Source: a virus. Taken from it: a stretch of DNA of 64,000 bases. Position 1 is the stretch's first letter. Each line of letters starts with the position of its first letter. The translations under genes and the position numbers were made by a program. Shown here piece after piece: positions 6,741-15,765 of this stretch. The notes under the pieces are model-generated. The model was not told the origin of the DNA, did no database searches, and saw only the letters and a list, made by a program, of their open reading frames with translations. The stretch lies in the IMG/VR virus record IMGVR_UViG_3300042367_000583, positions 20,018-84,017 of that record; one strand, written 5' to 3'.

Positions 6741-7210
6741 TGGCGGTAATTATTCAGTCCTCTGGTGCGATAGCGGAAATAATAAGTAGTTCTCAGAAGA
6801 TAATTCTTTCAGCTACTTTAGGGAATGCCGGCTGGTCTCCTATTCTTTCTTTAATTTCTGACGGCAATCGTCGGGTACTGCAAGTATCTGATTGGGTAGG
6901 CGGTTCTGGTTCGCCACCGGCTATTGGTGGGTATATTGGGAATAATGGCATAGTTCTATCGATTACCGATGCGATTAATATTCGTGGCGAAAAAGGTGAG
7001 CAGGGAGAGCCAAGTCCTTCCTATCTACACACTCAATCCACTAATTCAGATAGTTGGCTAATTAACCATAATTTAAATGCCTATCCTCAAATTCAATTAT
7101 TTAGTTTAGGTTGGGTTAAAATTTATGCCGATGAACAGCATTTGTCTTTGAATACTACCCAAGTTTCTTTTTCTTATCCTGCCGTAGGATATGCAATTCT
7201 TTCTTTATAG
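6740..7210 (+). CDS. tail fibre/collagen-like protein
   Basis: 156 residues. GWSPILSLISDGNRRVLQVS, DWVGGSG and YIGNNGIV form a repeat module common in tail-fibre proteins of many phages. It is followed by a short collagen-like stretch GEKGEQGEPS and a C-terminal domain (SWLINHNLNAYPQIQLF) typical of fibre tips. It starts inside the stop of the previous gene and is followed by three more fibre-like genes. Confidence 0.85.
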   Translation: MAVIIQSSGAIAEIISSSQKIILSATLGNAGWSPILSLISDGNRRVLQVSDWVGGSGSPPAIGGYIGNNGIVLSITDAINIRGEKGEQGEPSPSYLHTQSTNSDSWLINHNLNAYPQIQLFSLGWVKIYADEQHLSLNTTQVSFSYPAVGYAILSL

Positions 7211-7219
7211 AGGTAAATT

Positions 7220-8014
7220 ATGCCCCGATTTGATAACAACGTTACTTTTGGGACTAACGCGACGGCAAAAGTCCCTAATCCACAGAGTGCATACGACGCT
7301 GTAAACCTTGGATTTATAGAAGATTATTTTACTGGATTAAATGAGAAGGCGGCGGTTTTAGCTTCATCCTCTGGTAATATCAATTTAGATGCTCCAGGAT
7401 CGACTATTGGGGGAGTAACGATGTCCCTTAATGGCCGTTTTTTAGCACTTAGTCAAACAAATAACACTCAAAACGGGATTTATATTTGGAACGGGGCTTC
7501 TGTACCAGCAACGCGAAGTTCTGATGCAAATACTTCTACTGAGTTAAATAATGCCACTGTTTATGTTCCCGATTCTACGGGGACAACTATCGGTGCGACT
7601 TATCGACAAATTACCCGAAATCCAATAATAGGAACCGATCCGATTATCTGGACTATTTACGGAAATTCTGTCCCTGATGCAACGACAACTACTCCGGGAA
7701 GAGTAACTTTAGCAGCCTCGACAAATATTAATAACAATACCGATGTAGGTAAAGTTGTTACTGTGGAAGCTTTGCTAGGTTCAAATGTAATTAAACGACA
7801 AGCTAAAGCCACAATTGGCAATGGCACTGACAGCACTTTCCCTATCAGCCACACGTTTAATACTTTTGATGTTGATGTAAAAGTCCGCAGAACTGCTGGC
7901 GATCGAGCCGATGTATATCCAGATATTACAAGGCCAACTACCGGATCAATTACGGTTACTTTTAGCTATGTTCCGACTGCTGGAGAGTTTACTGTATTGT
8001 TAGAGGCTTATTGA
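7220..8014 (+). CDS. tail fibre protein
   Basis: 264 residues, Thr/Asn/Ser-rich and beta-rich. The N-terminal KVPNPQSAYDAVNLGFIEDY is the virion-anchoring style found in tail fibres (a DAVN-x-x-FV-type helix), the middle GIYIWNGASVPATRSSDAN is shared by fibre proteins, and the C-terminal segment (TFPISHTFNTFDVDVKVRR) resembles a fibre tip. Ribosome site AGAGGTAAATT. Likely role: host recognition or fibre shaft. Confidence 0.82.
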   Translation: MPRFDNNVTFGTNATAKVPNPQSAYDAVNLGFIEDYFTGLNEKAAVLASSSGNINLDAPGSTIGGVTMSLNGRFLALSQTNNTQNGIYIWNGASVPATRSSDANTSTELNNATVYVPDSTGTTIGATYRQITRNPIIGTDPIIWTIYGNSVPDATTTTPGRVTLAASTNINNNTDVGKVVTVEALLGSNVIKRQAKATIGNGTDSTFPISHTFNTFDVDVKVRRTAGDRADVYPDITRPTTGSITVTFSYVPTAGEFTVLLEAY

Positions 8015-8015
8015 T

Positions 8016-8426
8016 GTGGCAGAAAATGCAGGGATAATTACTAAACTCCAGGATTTTGTTGACGTTAATTGGGTTGCTAGTCGGTTGCAAAGCGAGATAG
8101 TAACTATTACGAACATTTCTGCTGCACAGCAAATTCCTGTTGCTTCTTTTCTAAGAGAAATTACTCTTTTAGAAGTGCGAAATTTGCGTACAACCGTGGG
8201 AAGTGCTACAATGACTTTTAGCTTTGGTAGTGGTGCTTCTTTTGGGGCAATACCAGGACTGTCTAACCTATCTCTTACTACTGCCCGGGCTAATTTTACA
8301 GTATCTGGACAAGGACAAATTATTACTACTGCTCAAGAAATTCGATTCGATATTACCAGTGTCACTGGCGGACCACTGAGTATCCTCTTTTTGTTAATTT
8401 TTCGCGAAACACCTTCGCTAACTTAA
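8016..8426 (+). CDS. hypothetical virion-associated protein
   Basis: 136 residues, GTG start one base after the previous stop. Predicted beta-rich (SATMTFSFGSGASFGAIPGL, ANFTVSGQGQIITTAQEIRF). No recognised family. Position within the tail-fibre run suggests a fibre-associated or chaperone role. Confidence 0.7.
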   Translation: MAENAGIITKLQDFVDVNWVASRLQSEIVTITNISAAQQIPVASFLREITLLEVRNLRTTVGSATMTFSFGSGASFGAIPGLSNLSLTTARANFTVSGQGQIITTAQEIRFDITSVTGGPLSILFLLIFRETPSLT

Positions 8427-8861
8427 ATGCCTAATAGTTTAATTGCTCAAAGTTTATTCCTAAATAGTCCCGAATATATTGAAAGATACCAAATTGCATT
8501 AACAAATGTTTCTGGGTCTTTTAATGAAATGTCAACTGATCCAGCTTTTTTCGATAATCAAATCAAGCCTAGTTTAATCGATGATAAATCTGTCCGATTT
8601 TATGTTTACAAAAGGATTTTATCAGAAATGATCGTTTTTAATCCTTATGTTAAATTAAATGTGGCTAAATTGGGAATGACGGCAGCAGTCTTTGGAGAAA
8701 CTACAAGGCTTACTATTTCTGTTAATAGCGAAGGGAAATTAAATCCGATTTCTGAATCGGATATTTTACAAGCAGTAATAGAACAATTCAACGACGAGAA
8801 TCTGTTAGCTCAATTGTTGAATCAAAATATTCTCAAAGTGTCTGCGGTTTTTAATAATTAG
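8427..8861 (+). CDS. hypothetical protein of the tail-fibre run
   Basis: 144 residues, starting at the base after the previous stop codon. Mixed alpha/beta with no clear domain (SRF-like segments absent; NPYVKLNVAKLGMTAAVFGE in the middle). Tight spacing shows it belongs to the same transcription unit. Confidence 0.7.
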   Translation: MPNSLIAQSLFLNSPEYIERYQIALTNVSGSFNEMSTDPAFFDNQIKPSLIDDKSVRFYVYKRILSEMIVFNPYVKLNVAKLGMTAAVFGETTRLTISVNSEGKLNPISESDILQAVIEQFNDENLLAQLLNQNILKVSAVFNN

Positions 8862-8880
8862 TTCTTGTAGGAGTTTTGTT

Positions 8881-9111
8881 ATGTTTGAATCTAAAAAATC
8901 ACAAAAATCGCAATTGTGGACACCAGTAGAACTAAAATCTAAAAGACTTTATCTCTGGTTTGACGCTACTGATAATACTACTTTTGGTTGCGATAAAAAT
9001 AATAGTATTTTTATCTTAAAAGGTGGAAGTAATCAGCATTTTCTACAAAAAGTATTTGCTTTCTTTAGAAAAGCAGTAATTAATTTGATAGCGATTTTTA
9101 AAGGTCCGTAA
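8881..9111 (+). CDS. truncated lectin-domain protein
   Basis: 76 residues. LWTPVELKSKRLYLWFDATD matches the first 30 residues of the lectin domain in the next gene (LWTPANLPGLSVWFDAADLS), and LKGGSNQHFLQ resembles the W-x-DKSG-x-x-x-HLL segment that follows. The rest of the domain is missing and is replaced by a hydrophobic tail (KVFAFFRKAVINLIAIF). It has a good ribosome site (TAGGAG) and may still be expressed, but looks like a remnant. Confidence 0.65.
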   Translation: MFESKKSQKSQLWTPVELKSKRLYLWFDATDNTTFGCDKNNSIFILKGGSNQHFLQKVFAFFRKAVINLIAIFKGP

Positions 9112-9117
9112 TTTTAA

Positions 9118-9852
9118 TTGATGCTAATAATTGACGCTAGTCCCCGATTATGGACACCCGCAAATCTACCTGGGCTTTCAGTGTGGTTTGATGCAGCGGA
9201 CCTGTCCACCATCACGGCGACCAGTGGCGGCGGTGTGACCGAGTGGCGCGACAAAAGCGGGTTTCAACGCAATGTGACCGTGCCGGACCTAGTAAATGCC
9301 CCTACGCTGCGACAAAATGTTCAAAACGGCTTGCCGGCCATCGACTGGGGGGCATCGATAAATAATTTGGTTCTGCGCAACCTCGCGGTTTCCAACTTCA
9401 ATCCGACGCGTTACCTGATCGTCGCCCATTACGAAGGACCGAACCCTTTTAATGGGGTTTTCGGTTTGGTTGCACACAACGGTAGCCTAACCGAACTTAT
9501 TGTTACGGGTGGCGGCGGTACTACTTGGATCACTGGCTCATTTTTTCATAACGGTGCCACCTCGGCGACCCAAACGGCTTTGCCGACAATTAGCCAGCCT
9601 TTCGTTGTAGCGTCAAATTTCGCGCATAGTGCCAACAGAACCAGTCTCTTTATCGGCAATGATCGGTTTTTTACGGGGTTTACGCGCGGCTGGCGCGGCA
9701 AGATTTTCGAGGTCGTGGGGATAGATTTCGTCTGGTCGTTGGCGCTCCGCCAACGAGCGGAAGGATACGCAGCATGGAAATGGGGTCTAACCGCTAACCT
9801 ACCCGCCGCGCATCCTTTCAAAAACCGTCCGCCTCTTGTGTCTGATATTTAA
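9118..9852 (+). CDS. LamG/ConA-like lectin domain protein, GC-rich
   Basis: 244 residues; starts ATG at 9118 or 9121. LWTPANLPGLSVWFDAADLS, GGGVTEWRDKSG, LPAIDWG, RTSLFIGNDRFF and WRGKIFEVVGID are typical of concanavalin-A-like (LamG-type) carbohydrate-binding domains carried by phages. Roughly 9180-9830 is visibly GC-richer, with many GCG/GGC codons, than the surrounding AT-rich genes, which indicates recent acquisition. Likely role: binding of host surface polysaccharide from the tail fibre. Confidence 0.8.
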   Translation: MMLIIDASPRLWTPANLPGLSVWFDAADLSTITATSGGGVTEWRDKSGFQRNVTVPDLVNAPTLRQNVQNGLPAIDWGASINNLVLRNLAVSNFNPTRYLIVAHYEGPNPFNGVFGLVAHNGSLTELIVTGGGGTTWITGSFFHNGATSATQTALPTISQPFVVASNFAHSANRTSLFIGNDRFFTGFTRGWRGKIFEVVGIDFVWSLALRQRAEGYAAWKWGLTANLPAAHPFKNRPPLVSDI

Positions 9853-9889
9853 GGTAAAATAAAATCAGAAAATATTTGGAGAATTTAAA

Positions 9890-10060
9890 TTGAATTACAG
9901 AAAATATTTAGCTGAAATTAGTATTCCACCAGCAGAAGTTATCACATGGCAAGATAAGAGTGGCAATAATAACCACCTTTTAGCACAACCGAAAAAAGGT
10001 GGCATCAACGGCTTTCTGTCTTATCGAGCGATGCTGTTAAATATCATCCCATCCCGTTAA
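9890..10060 (+). CDS. short lectin-domain remnant
   Basis: 56 codons from TTG 9890 with GGAGA upstream. VITWQDKSGNNNHLLAQPKK matches the second block of the lectin domain (VTEWRDKSG). Its C-terminus overlaps the 3' end of nrdB on the other strand. Together with 8881-9111 it looks like the two ends of an older lectin gene between which the GC-rich gene was inserted. Confidence 0.5.
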   Translation: MNYRKYLAEISIPPAEVITWQDKSGNNNHLLAQPKKGGINGFLSYRAMLLNIIPSR

Positions 10061-11104
10061 TCCAGAAGACATAACATAACTGGTAACAGTAGCTTCAAAA
10101 AAGTTCGACTTAGTGTGACCTTCTCCTTGAGTATCAGAGAATTTCTCTAAATGGGAATAGGGAGATTTTTTGTATTTATCTTCAGCAAAAATTGGATTTA
10201 AACCAATAGCTTTTAGCCGAATATTGGCAAGGTATTTGGTATAGTGATCTATACTTTCTTCAGTAATTCCTAGTATTTGATTACCGATAATATGGTTAGA
10301 CCAATTAATTTCTTGATTAACAGCCTCTAAAAATGAACTTGCTATACCTTTTTTAATTGACTCTTTTGGAAATAGACGCAATGCTTCTACAATTAATTTT
10401 TGATACAAACGGACGTGACTTAATTCGTCCCGGTTGATCATTTTGAAAACGTCAGCACTTCCAGCCATTAGCTGTCGAGAAGCTAAATTATAAAAATACT
10501 GGAACCCATTATAGAAATACAGTCCTTCTAGAATATAATTAGCAACAAGAGAACCAAAATAATTACTCTGTGTTGGACTATTAATATATTGCTGATAAGA
10601 ACTAGCAATAAATTCACAGCGATTTCTAAGAATTTTATCGGTGCGCCATAAATCATAAATTTCGCCTCTGCGATCCGAGGGAATAATAGTCTCAATCAAG
10701 TATTGATAACTTTGATTGTGCATTGCCTCTTGAGAGATTTGTTCTGCCATACAAAGGCTGATCTCTGGGGCTGTGACGCAAGATTTTAAGTGAGGAATAT
10801 TACAGGTTTGTACAGAATCAAGAAAAGTCAAATAAGACAAAATACCATCATAGGCACGTTTTTCGTCAGGGGTTAGATTGTTATAATCAGTCACGTCTTG
10901 GGTGACATCTATTTTTTGCGGGATCCAAAAATTCTCACGCATCTGTTGATACAAACTTACAGCCCAAGCATAGCGAACATCATTTAATTGCATCAAGTTA
11001 GTAGTGTTACCAAACCAGATCGAACGGTTTATGATCGCATCATCCCCCGATGGATTGAAGATCGGGGAAATGGGCATTTTATTGTTAAGACTGATCAATG
11101 ACAT
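10037..11104 (-). CDS. nrdB: class Ia ribonucleotide reductase small subunit
   Basis: 355 residues. It generates the tyrosyl radical that NrdA needs to reduce ribonucleotides. The di-iron and radical residues are all present: D96 (FLDSVQ), E126 and H129 with radical Tyr133 (QEAMHNQSYQY), E193 (LEGLYFYNGF), and E227/H230 (RDELSHVRLY). Length is normal for phage NrdB. It is third in an operon with nrdA (11562-13814) and two small membrane proteins between them. It supplies dNTPs during infection. The gene's 3' end overlaps a small plus-strand ORF. Confidence 0.97.
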   Translation of the reverse strand: MSLISLNNKMPISPIFNPSGDDAIINRSIWFGNTTNLMQLNDVRYAWAVSLYQQMRENFWIPQKIDVTQDVTDYNNLTPDEKRAYDGILSYLTFLDSVQTCNIPHLKSCVTAPEISLCMAEQISQEAMHNQSYQYLIETIIPSDRRGEIYDLWRTDKILRNRCEFIASSYQQYINSPTQSNYFGSLVANYILEGLYFYNGFQYFYNLASRQLMAGSADVFKMINRDELSHVRLYQKLIVEALRLFPKESIKKGIASSFLEAVNQEINWSNHIIGNQILGITEESIDHYTKYLANIRLKAIGLNPIFAEDKYKKSPYSHLEKFSDTQGEGHTKSNFFEATVTSYVMSSGLTGWDDI

Positions 11105-11113
11105 AGTTTTACT

Positions 11114-11395
11114 TTACTTTAGCTCCCAGTCTCTACATTGTACACAAGAAATAGAAGGATTTACACTACATTTCAGATTAAAATCTTTATGGGTTTCAGG
11201 ATTATAATATTTACAAGAACTAATCCGATTATATTCAGCTATTGAATAGCATTTAAATTGTTTAACTGTGTAGATTAAATTGGTCTTAAATCCAAAAAAC
11301 ACTCTACACAAGACAACAGCAAAAATTAAAGCAGTATAAAGTAAAAATATACTTAATACAATAGCTGCTAGAAAGTTAATAATTATTATTGCCAT
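11114..11395 (-). CDS. DUF6464-like membrane protein
   Basis: 93 residues. An N-terminal membrane span (IIIINFLAAIVLSIFLLYTALIFAVVL contains it) precedes a Cys-rich tail with SCKYYNP, LKCSVNPSISCVQCRDWE, the C-x-Y-x-N / RCAVNP-x-x-x-C-x-x-C-x-D/E-W pattern of the cyanobacterial DUF6464 family. Function unknown; the four Cys may bind metal or form disulfides. It lies between nrdA and nrdB. Confidence 0.8.
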   Translation of the reverse strand: MAIIIINFLAAIVLSIFLLYTALIFAVVLCRVFFGFKTNLIYTVKQFKCYSIAEYNRISSCKYYNPETHKDFNLKCSVNPSISCVQCRDWELK

Positions 11396-11400
11396 GATGA

Positions 11401-11559
11401 TTATTTATTTTTTCGAGTATTGATAAAATCTTCAAAAGCTTCAATGAATCCAAGAATAAAACTAATTGTATAAAACATAATAAAAGCAACAATTAGTACA
11501 AGTATTGTGAATATTACAATAGCCACAATAAATAGAATGACAGAAAAAATGACATTCAT
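11401..11559 (-). CDS. 52-residue membrane protein
   Basis: Starts at ATG 11559, five bases before the nrdA stop on the same strand run, and ends in FINTRKNK. Almost the whole length is hydrophobic (VILFIVAIVIFTILVLIV, then FIMFYTISFILGF), so one long or two short spans are expected. The tight spacing (nrdA, this, DUF6464-like, nrdB) marks it as a real operon member. A holin-like role is possible but unproven. Confidence 0.65.
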   Translation of the reverse strand: MNVIFSVILFIVAIVIFTILVLIVAFIMFYTISFILGFIEAFEDFINTRKNK

Positions 11560-11561
11560 GG

Positions 11562-13814
11562 TTAATTAGCGCAACTAGAGCAGCTATCTTTAAAGTTATC
11601 CTTTTGAACAGTCCGCACATAATACACTGCTTTACAGCCTGATTCCCACGCTAAGATTAAAGTCTCATAAATTTCTTTAGCTGTTAATGCGCGGTTAGGT
11701 TCATCAGGAAAATAAACTCCCTGATTAAGATTAAATAGTAATTCCATAGAAATCCCTGTATCAATCCATTTTTGCATTTCAGCAATTGCCTGAACGACAA
11801 CCTTTTGATCAAGATTTTGATTCTCTTGGTAATACCAAAAAGAATATTTAATAAAAGGAGGACAATTAGGAATAGCGCCTTTTGAGTTCTTTTCTGTAAA
11901 TACCCGCTTGAAGACGGGTAAAACACTGGCAGTACAGCCTTGAATTAGTGAGGATGTGGTATTGGGTGCTATGGCAGTAATATGAGAGTTCCTAATGCCG
12001 TAGCGTTGCACATTAACAGCTAATTTATACCAATGATAAATATCTTCACAGTTTAACTTAAACCATTCTAATGCTTTACTCCCTAGTAATTTACCTTGAC
12101 TCCATTCACTACCAGAAAAAGCTTGATAAGCACCGCGTTCTTTAGCCAATCTCATCGAAGCGTGAGTACAGTAATAGCTAATTCTTTCAAATAAATCACT
12201 GATAGATTTAAAGTCTTTATAAGATAATTTTTGTTTAGCTAACCAATCAGCTAATCCCATAACTCCGACTCCAATTGTTCGATAGCGGTCATTGTGTTCT
12301 TTAGCCTCGCTAATTGGGGGATAGGTTAAGTCAATAGTATTATCAAGCATTCTGACAGCAAGGTGACACATTTCCGCTAAATTAGCACCAGTTTCAATAT
12401 TAGCAAGATTAAGACTAACTAAATTACAGCAATGGGCTGTTTTACCCGGCGTGACATTAGAAAAGCTCTCACAGCATAAATTTACACCAGGGATATATCC
12501 GTCATGTTTATTGGGATTAGCGCGATTGATAGTGTCTTTAAAGGCAAGATAAGGCATACCCGTCTCAATCTGAGAGCGCATAATATCTTTAAATAACTCT
12601 CTAGCGTTAACTTTTCTGTAGAGAGTAATTTCTGTCCCTAGATTATCTTCAATTAATTTGTAGGCATCTTCAAATTTTTCACCCCATAGTTCTGCTAATT
12701 CTATGCCTAATTCCGTCCGAACTTGATAGGGATCGACTAATGTCCACTCAGATTTAGTTATCACCCGACGCATAAATTCATCGGTGATAACTAATTGGGG
12801 AAAAACATCATAAGCTTTGCGTCTTTGATCACCGTTTTCTGTCTGCATTTCTAGAAATTCTGGCACGTCTAAATGCCAAATATCAACCCCGACGGTGACA
12901 GCCCCGGCGCGTCTTCCCCCTTGATTTACTGCGATAGCTGTATCGTTGAGTAATTTAATCCACGGTATAATCCCCCCAGAAGCATTAGCTTTACCCATAA
13001 CCGAGCTACCAGTGGCACGAATTCTACTCACATTCACCCCAACACCGCCGCCATTTTTAGAGATGCGAGCAGTATTAGTAATCTCGCTAAAAATACTCTC
13101 TAAATCGTCCTCCATTGCTACAATGAAGCAACTACTTAAAGAACCGTTAGGGGTTCTTAGATTGCCTAGAATTGGAGTAGCTAGAGAGATTTTTCTTTGA
13201 GCTATAGCTAGGTAGATTTGATGGGTAAGTTGTAATCTATCTTCTGGCTTTTTCTCTACACTGGCAAGTAATAGAGCGCAAGTCAGGAAAGCCTCTTGAG
13301 GTAATTCACAATCAAGCAAATACCTTTCTGATAGCATGATCCCACCAGCATAATCGAAATCTTTATCGTATTCTGGATATATCCACTCTCCTGCGATCTC
13401 TAAATCTTTTTCATCATAGATTTCCGTAATTTTTGAATCATAAACACCCCTCTCCACTTGCCATTGGACATATTTAGCGTAGTCGGTTCCTTCTAATCTC
13501 CTGAAAACCGTGCGAGATAAATAGCCGCCAAATTCTCTTTTAATCCTTGTATCTTTCCATAATCCCCAGATGTGAAGTCTTCCAGCTATATACTTCCAAT
13601 CGGTTTCTTCTACACAAAACAATTGTGTGGCAACATTGATTAAATTTTCTTGAATTTCTCGCGTAGTAATGCCATCTCGTAATCGAGAAGTTAATCCTGA
13701 TTCTAAAGCGAGGGGATTGACATCTAACCCTTCACACGCCCATTCAACTACTCGTCGAATTTTAGTAATGTCTAAAGGACGAGTTTCTCCACTTCTTTGA
13801 ATTACGTTAATCAT
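11562..13814 (-). CDS. nrdA: class Ia ribonucleotide reductase large subunit
   Basis: 750 residues. The N-terminal ATP-cone (about 1-90: VIQRSGETRPLDITKI) is followed by the ten-stranded catalytic barrel. Visible active-site residues: C229 (SLSSCF), N445-L-C447-C-E449, C462/C463 (TAHCCNLVSLNLA), the Tyr pair in KAVYYVRT, and the redox-active C-terminal pair CSSC. Reduces ribonucleoside diphosphates with NrdB. Ribosome site AGGAGTAAAT. Presence of the ATP cone predicts allosteric dATP inhibition is retained. Confidence 0.97.
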   Translation of the reverse strand: MINVIQRSGETRPLDITKIRRVVEWACEGLDVNPLALESGLTSRLRDGITTREIQENLINVATQLFCVEETDWKYIAGRLHIWGLWKDTRIKREFGGYLSRTVFRRLEGTDYAKYVQWQVERGVYDSKITEIYDEKDLEIAGEWIYPEYDKDFDYAGGIMLSERYLLDCELPQEAFLTCALLLASVEKKPEDRLQLTHQIYLAIAQRKISLATPILGNLRTPNGSLSSCFIVAMEDDLESIFSEITNTARISKNGGGVGVNVSRIRATGSSVMGKANASGGIIPWIKLLNDTAIAVNQGGRRAGAVTVGVDIWHLDVPEFLEMQTENGDQRRKAYDVFPQLVITDEFMRRVITKSEWTLVDPYQVRTELGIELAELWGEKFEDAYKLIEDNLGTEITLYRKVNARELFKDIMRSQIETGMPYLAFKDTINRANPNKHDGYIPGVNLCCESFSNVTPGKTAHCCNLVSLNLANIETGANLAEMCHLAVRMLDNTIDLTYPPISEAKEHNDRYRTIGVGVMGLADWLAKQKLSYKDFKSISDLFERISYYCTHASMRLAKERGAYQAFSGSEWSQGKLLGSKALEWFKLNCEDIYHWYKLAVNVQRYGIRNSHITAIAPNTTSSLIQGCTASVLPVFKRVFTEKNSKGAIPNCPPFIKYSFWYYQENQNLDQKVVVQAIAEMQKWIDTGISMELLFNLNQGVYFPDEPNRALTAKEIYETLILAWESGCKAVYYVRTVQKDNFKDSCSSCAN

Positions 13815-13851
13815 TTATTTACTCCTAATTTTTAATTTTACTTTAATAATC

Positions 13852-14085
13852 CTAGCGTTCATTCGATATTAGGACGGTCATTTTTTCTGATTTTTCGTAA
13901 GTCGCTTCTATAGCTTTATCAATCCAAGCATTGATTTGATCATGCCTAATTTTTCCATAGTCGGTTTCATCGTAAACTTTATTTTCACTCTTAATTCCTA
14001 TATTTGAATAAAGTAATAAGAAATTGTATAAATCAATTTCGTTGACCGATTGTATTAACTCTGTAAGAACTTGTTTAGCGTCCAT
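13852..14085 (-). CDS. hypothetical small helical protein
   Basis: 77 residues, mostly helical (AKQVLTELIQSVNEIDLYNF, INAWIDKAIEATYEKSEKM). Not recognised. It begins two bases after the thymidylate synthase stop codon and precedes nrdA, so it is a member of the nucleotide-metabolism operon. Confidence 0.72.
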   Translation of the reverse strand: MDAKQVLTELIQSVNEIDLYNFLLLYSNIGIKSENKVYDETDYGKIRHDQINAWIDKAIEATYEKSEKMTVLISNER

Positions 14086-14087
14086 TG

Positions 14088-15629
14088 TTATTTATCCTGA
14101 GTGTAATTCGTTTTTTGTTGAGATGCCCGTTCAATTTCTCTAGCTAGGTAGCCGATATGAAAAGATTGAATACTGGGACAATCGGCAATTATTTGACGGA
14201 TTAGCTTCAAAGGATTCTTACCTTCCCATTTTCCCACAAATTCACCGTTAGGGGTTAGCTGACTGACTGTGATATTATTGCCATCTGTTTCTACTAAGAA
14301 GTTACCAGCAGGGTCACTGTAGCCTCGAAACTCTTGACTAATAATTGATTGGTATTGATTGTTAATTAACTGTTCTACGGTTTCCCAACAGTCATCGTAA
14401 ATATGGGCTGATTGACTAATAGTAATCAGTGGACCCATTGTTAAATCGTACTCAGATTCACTAGCAATTTCGTCTCTGATATGATGCTGTAAAGCCCGTA
14501 ATCCCATTGCATTAGCTGGCCAAGCGGAAAACATATCATTACTTCTAAAGGTAGCTGTCAGGGATAGTTCATTATCTACTACTCTTACCCAAATGTGATT
14601 AAGGCAAGGTGAACCGCCGTGATTATGATCTGAGTCACCCCCTTTTCTTTCTCCTCGCACGATTGTATGATAATCGTGTCCACGCCAACTGTTATGTTCG
14701 GCAAGTATTTGATAGTTTCCACTCCCGCTATCCCAGAGGGACATAACGGCACTAGCTGAGTCAATTTCTTTGATTAATTTGCCGATAACTGCTTTAATCT
14801 GGTCTTGACCAAACCAAGAGCGTAATCGTTGACCGTAGGTATATTTAACTCCTTCCCGATAATTGGCATCATCAAGTATTTGTGGGATATAGTTCTTTAG
14901 ATATTCTCTATCTAAAGGTAAGTAATTAGGTTCTGGAAAATAAAAGTCTTCTGGTTCATCGGTAACTATCGCCATTAAATCGATTAATTCTTGCCATTTA
15001 CCGTCATAGCCAGTAGGTCTGATAGTGCCAGTAGTTTTGATTCTTTGCAGTATTTTTATCCAAGTTTCAGCAATGGTTTTATCTTCAATCCGATGACCAT
15101 ATCGTGGTCCGGGTTTTACTTCTGATGTAGGTTCATTGTAGGGAAAAACCATCGGTTCTGCCCACAAACCAAGGTTTCCTACTTTTACTATTGATTTTAT
15201 ATCTATATCCCGTTCAAGATTTGGTATTAAAATCATAGAATATCGTAATTGATTTAAAACTTCTAAAGGAATATCTATATCGATATATCCTTTTACTAAA
15301 GAATCAATTACCCAGCACTCTTTCCCTACATAATTCTTCCCTCTATAAACTCCATTCTCAAAAAAGTCTTTTAGACATTGAACGCTACCAGAATTTTTGT
15401 CTTCTTGGGTTAAATCCATTACAACAAGATAACGAACGTGAGGATTGGCCAATAAATTACGGACTAAAAAGTTAATTCCCCTCGACGCGCTATAAAGATT
15501 GCCAATTACGGCATAATCAGAGGGATCGAGTTTTGCGGCTACTGACTTAGCAGGAGTCCATCCTGTACAGATAGCAGTATAGCCACTGCCTAAAATCAAC
15601 TGATTGGGCTTGTAGATTGCATTAAACAT
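14088..15629 (-). CDS. three-domain thymidylate synthase (MtrA-like + ThyA + DUF4346)
   Basis: 513 residues. Residues about 15-165 resemble the MtrA-like domain (VIGNLYSASRGINFLVRNLL, NPHVRYLVV). About 190-425 is a ThyA-type thymidylate synthase with catalytic C342 in GGSPCLNHIWVRV, FRSNDMFSAWPANA, and the dUMP-site region ITISQSAHIYDDCW. About 430-505 is DUF4346 (DPAGNFLVETDGN ... FHIGYLAREIERA). It should methylate dUMP to dTMP with methylene-tetrahydrofolate (or a related C1 donor, which the MtrA-like part might supply; this is inference). Standard ThyA is about 265 residues, so this is a fusion. Its start overlaps the stop of the small gene upstream (TAATG). Confidence 0.88.
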   Translation of the reverse strand: MFNAIYKPNQLILGSGYTAICTGWTPAKSVAAKLDPSDYAVIGNLYSASRGINFLVRNLLANPHVRYLVVMDLTQEDKNSGSVQCLKDFFENGVYRGKNYVGKECWVIDSLVKGYIDIDIPLEVLNQLRYSMILIPNLERDIDIKSIVKVGNLGLWAEPMVFPYNEPTSEVKPGPRYGHRIEDKTIAETWIKILQRIKTTGTIRPTGYDGKWQELIDLMAIVTDEPEDFYFPEPNYLPLDREYLKNYIPQILDDANYREGVKYTYGQRLRSWFGQDQIKAVIGKLIKEIDSASAVMSLWDSGSGNYQILAEHNSWRGHDYHTIVRGERKGGDSDHNHGGSPCLNHIWVRVVDNELSLTATFRSNDMFSAWPANAMGLRALQHHIRDEIASESEYDLTMGPLITISQSAHIYDDCWETVEQLINNQYQSIISQEFRGYSDPAGNFLVETDGNNITVSQLTPNGEFVGKWEGKNPLKLIRQIIADCPSIQSFHIGYLAREIERASQQKTNYTQDK

Positions 15630-15765
15630 TGGCTTTTCCTTTTTCTTTAATATTGGGTTGCTTCCAGGTTTCTATTTCTTTTAGAAATAAATCAGATTTA
15701 GGTTTCCAGTTTTCTATTTCTTCTAGAAGCAAGTCCAGTTTTGCGTTGATTTCTTCAAGAGTCAT
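15622..15765 (-). CDS. 47-residue coiled-coil protein
   Basis: ATG at 15765 with GAGG 10 bases upstream; stop TAA overlaps the thymidylate synthase start. Sequence is a repeated helix (LDLLLEEIENWKPKSDLFLK, then EIETWKQPN) with a duplicated EIE-x-W-K unit. It is translationally coupled to the thymidylate synthase. Similar in style to the preceding 49-residue gene; function unknown. Confidence 0.6.
   Translation of the reverse strand: MTLEEINAKLDLLLEEIENWKPKSDLFLKEIETWKQPNIKEKGKANV

Noticed and set aside
11684-11926. 80-residue open frame on the minus strand inside nrdA
   Set aside because: It overlaps the well-supported nrdA frame, has no ribosome site and no recognisable pattern; a shadow frame.
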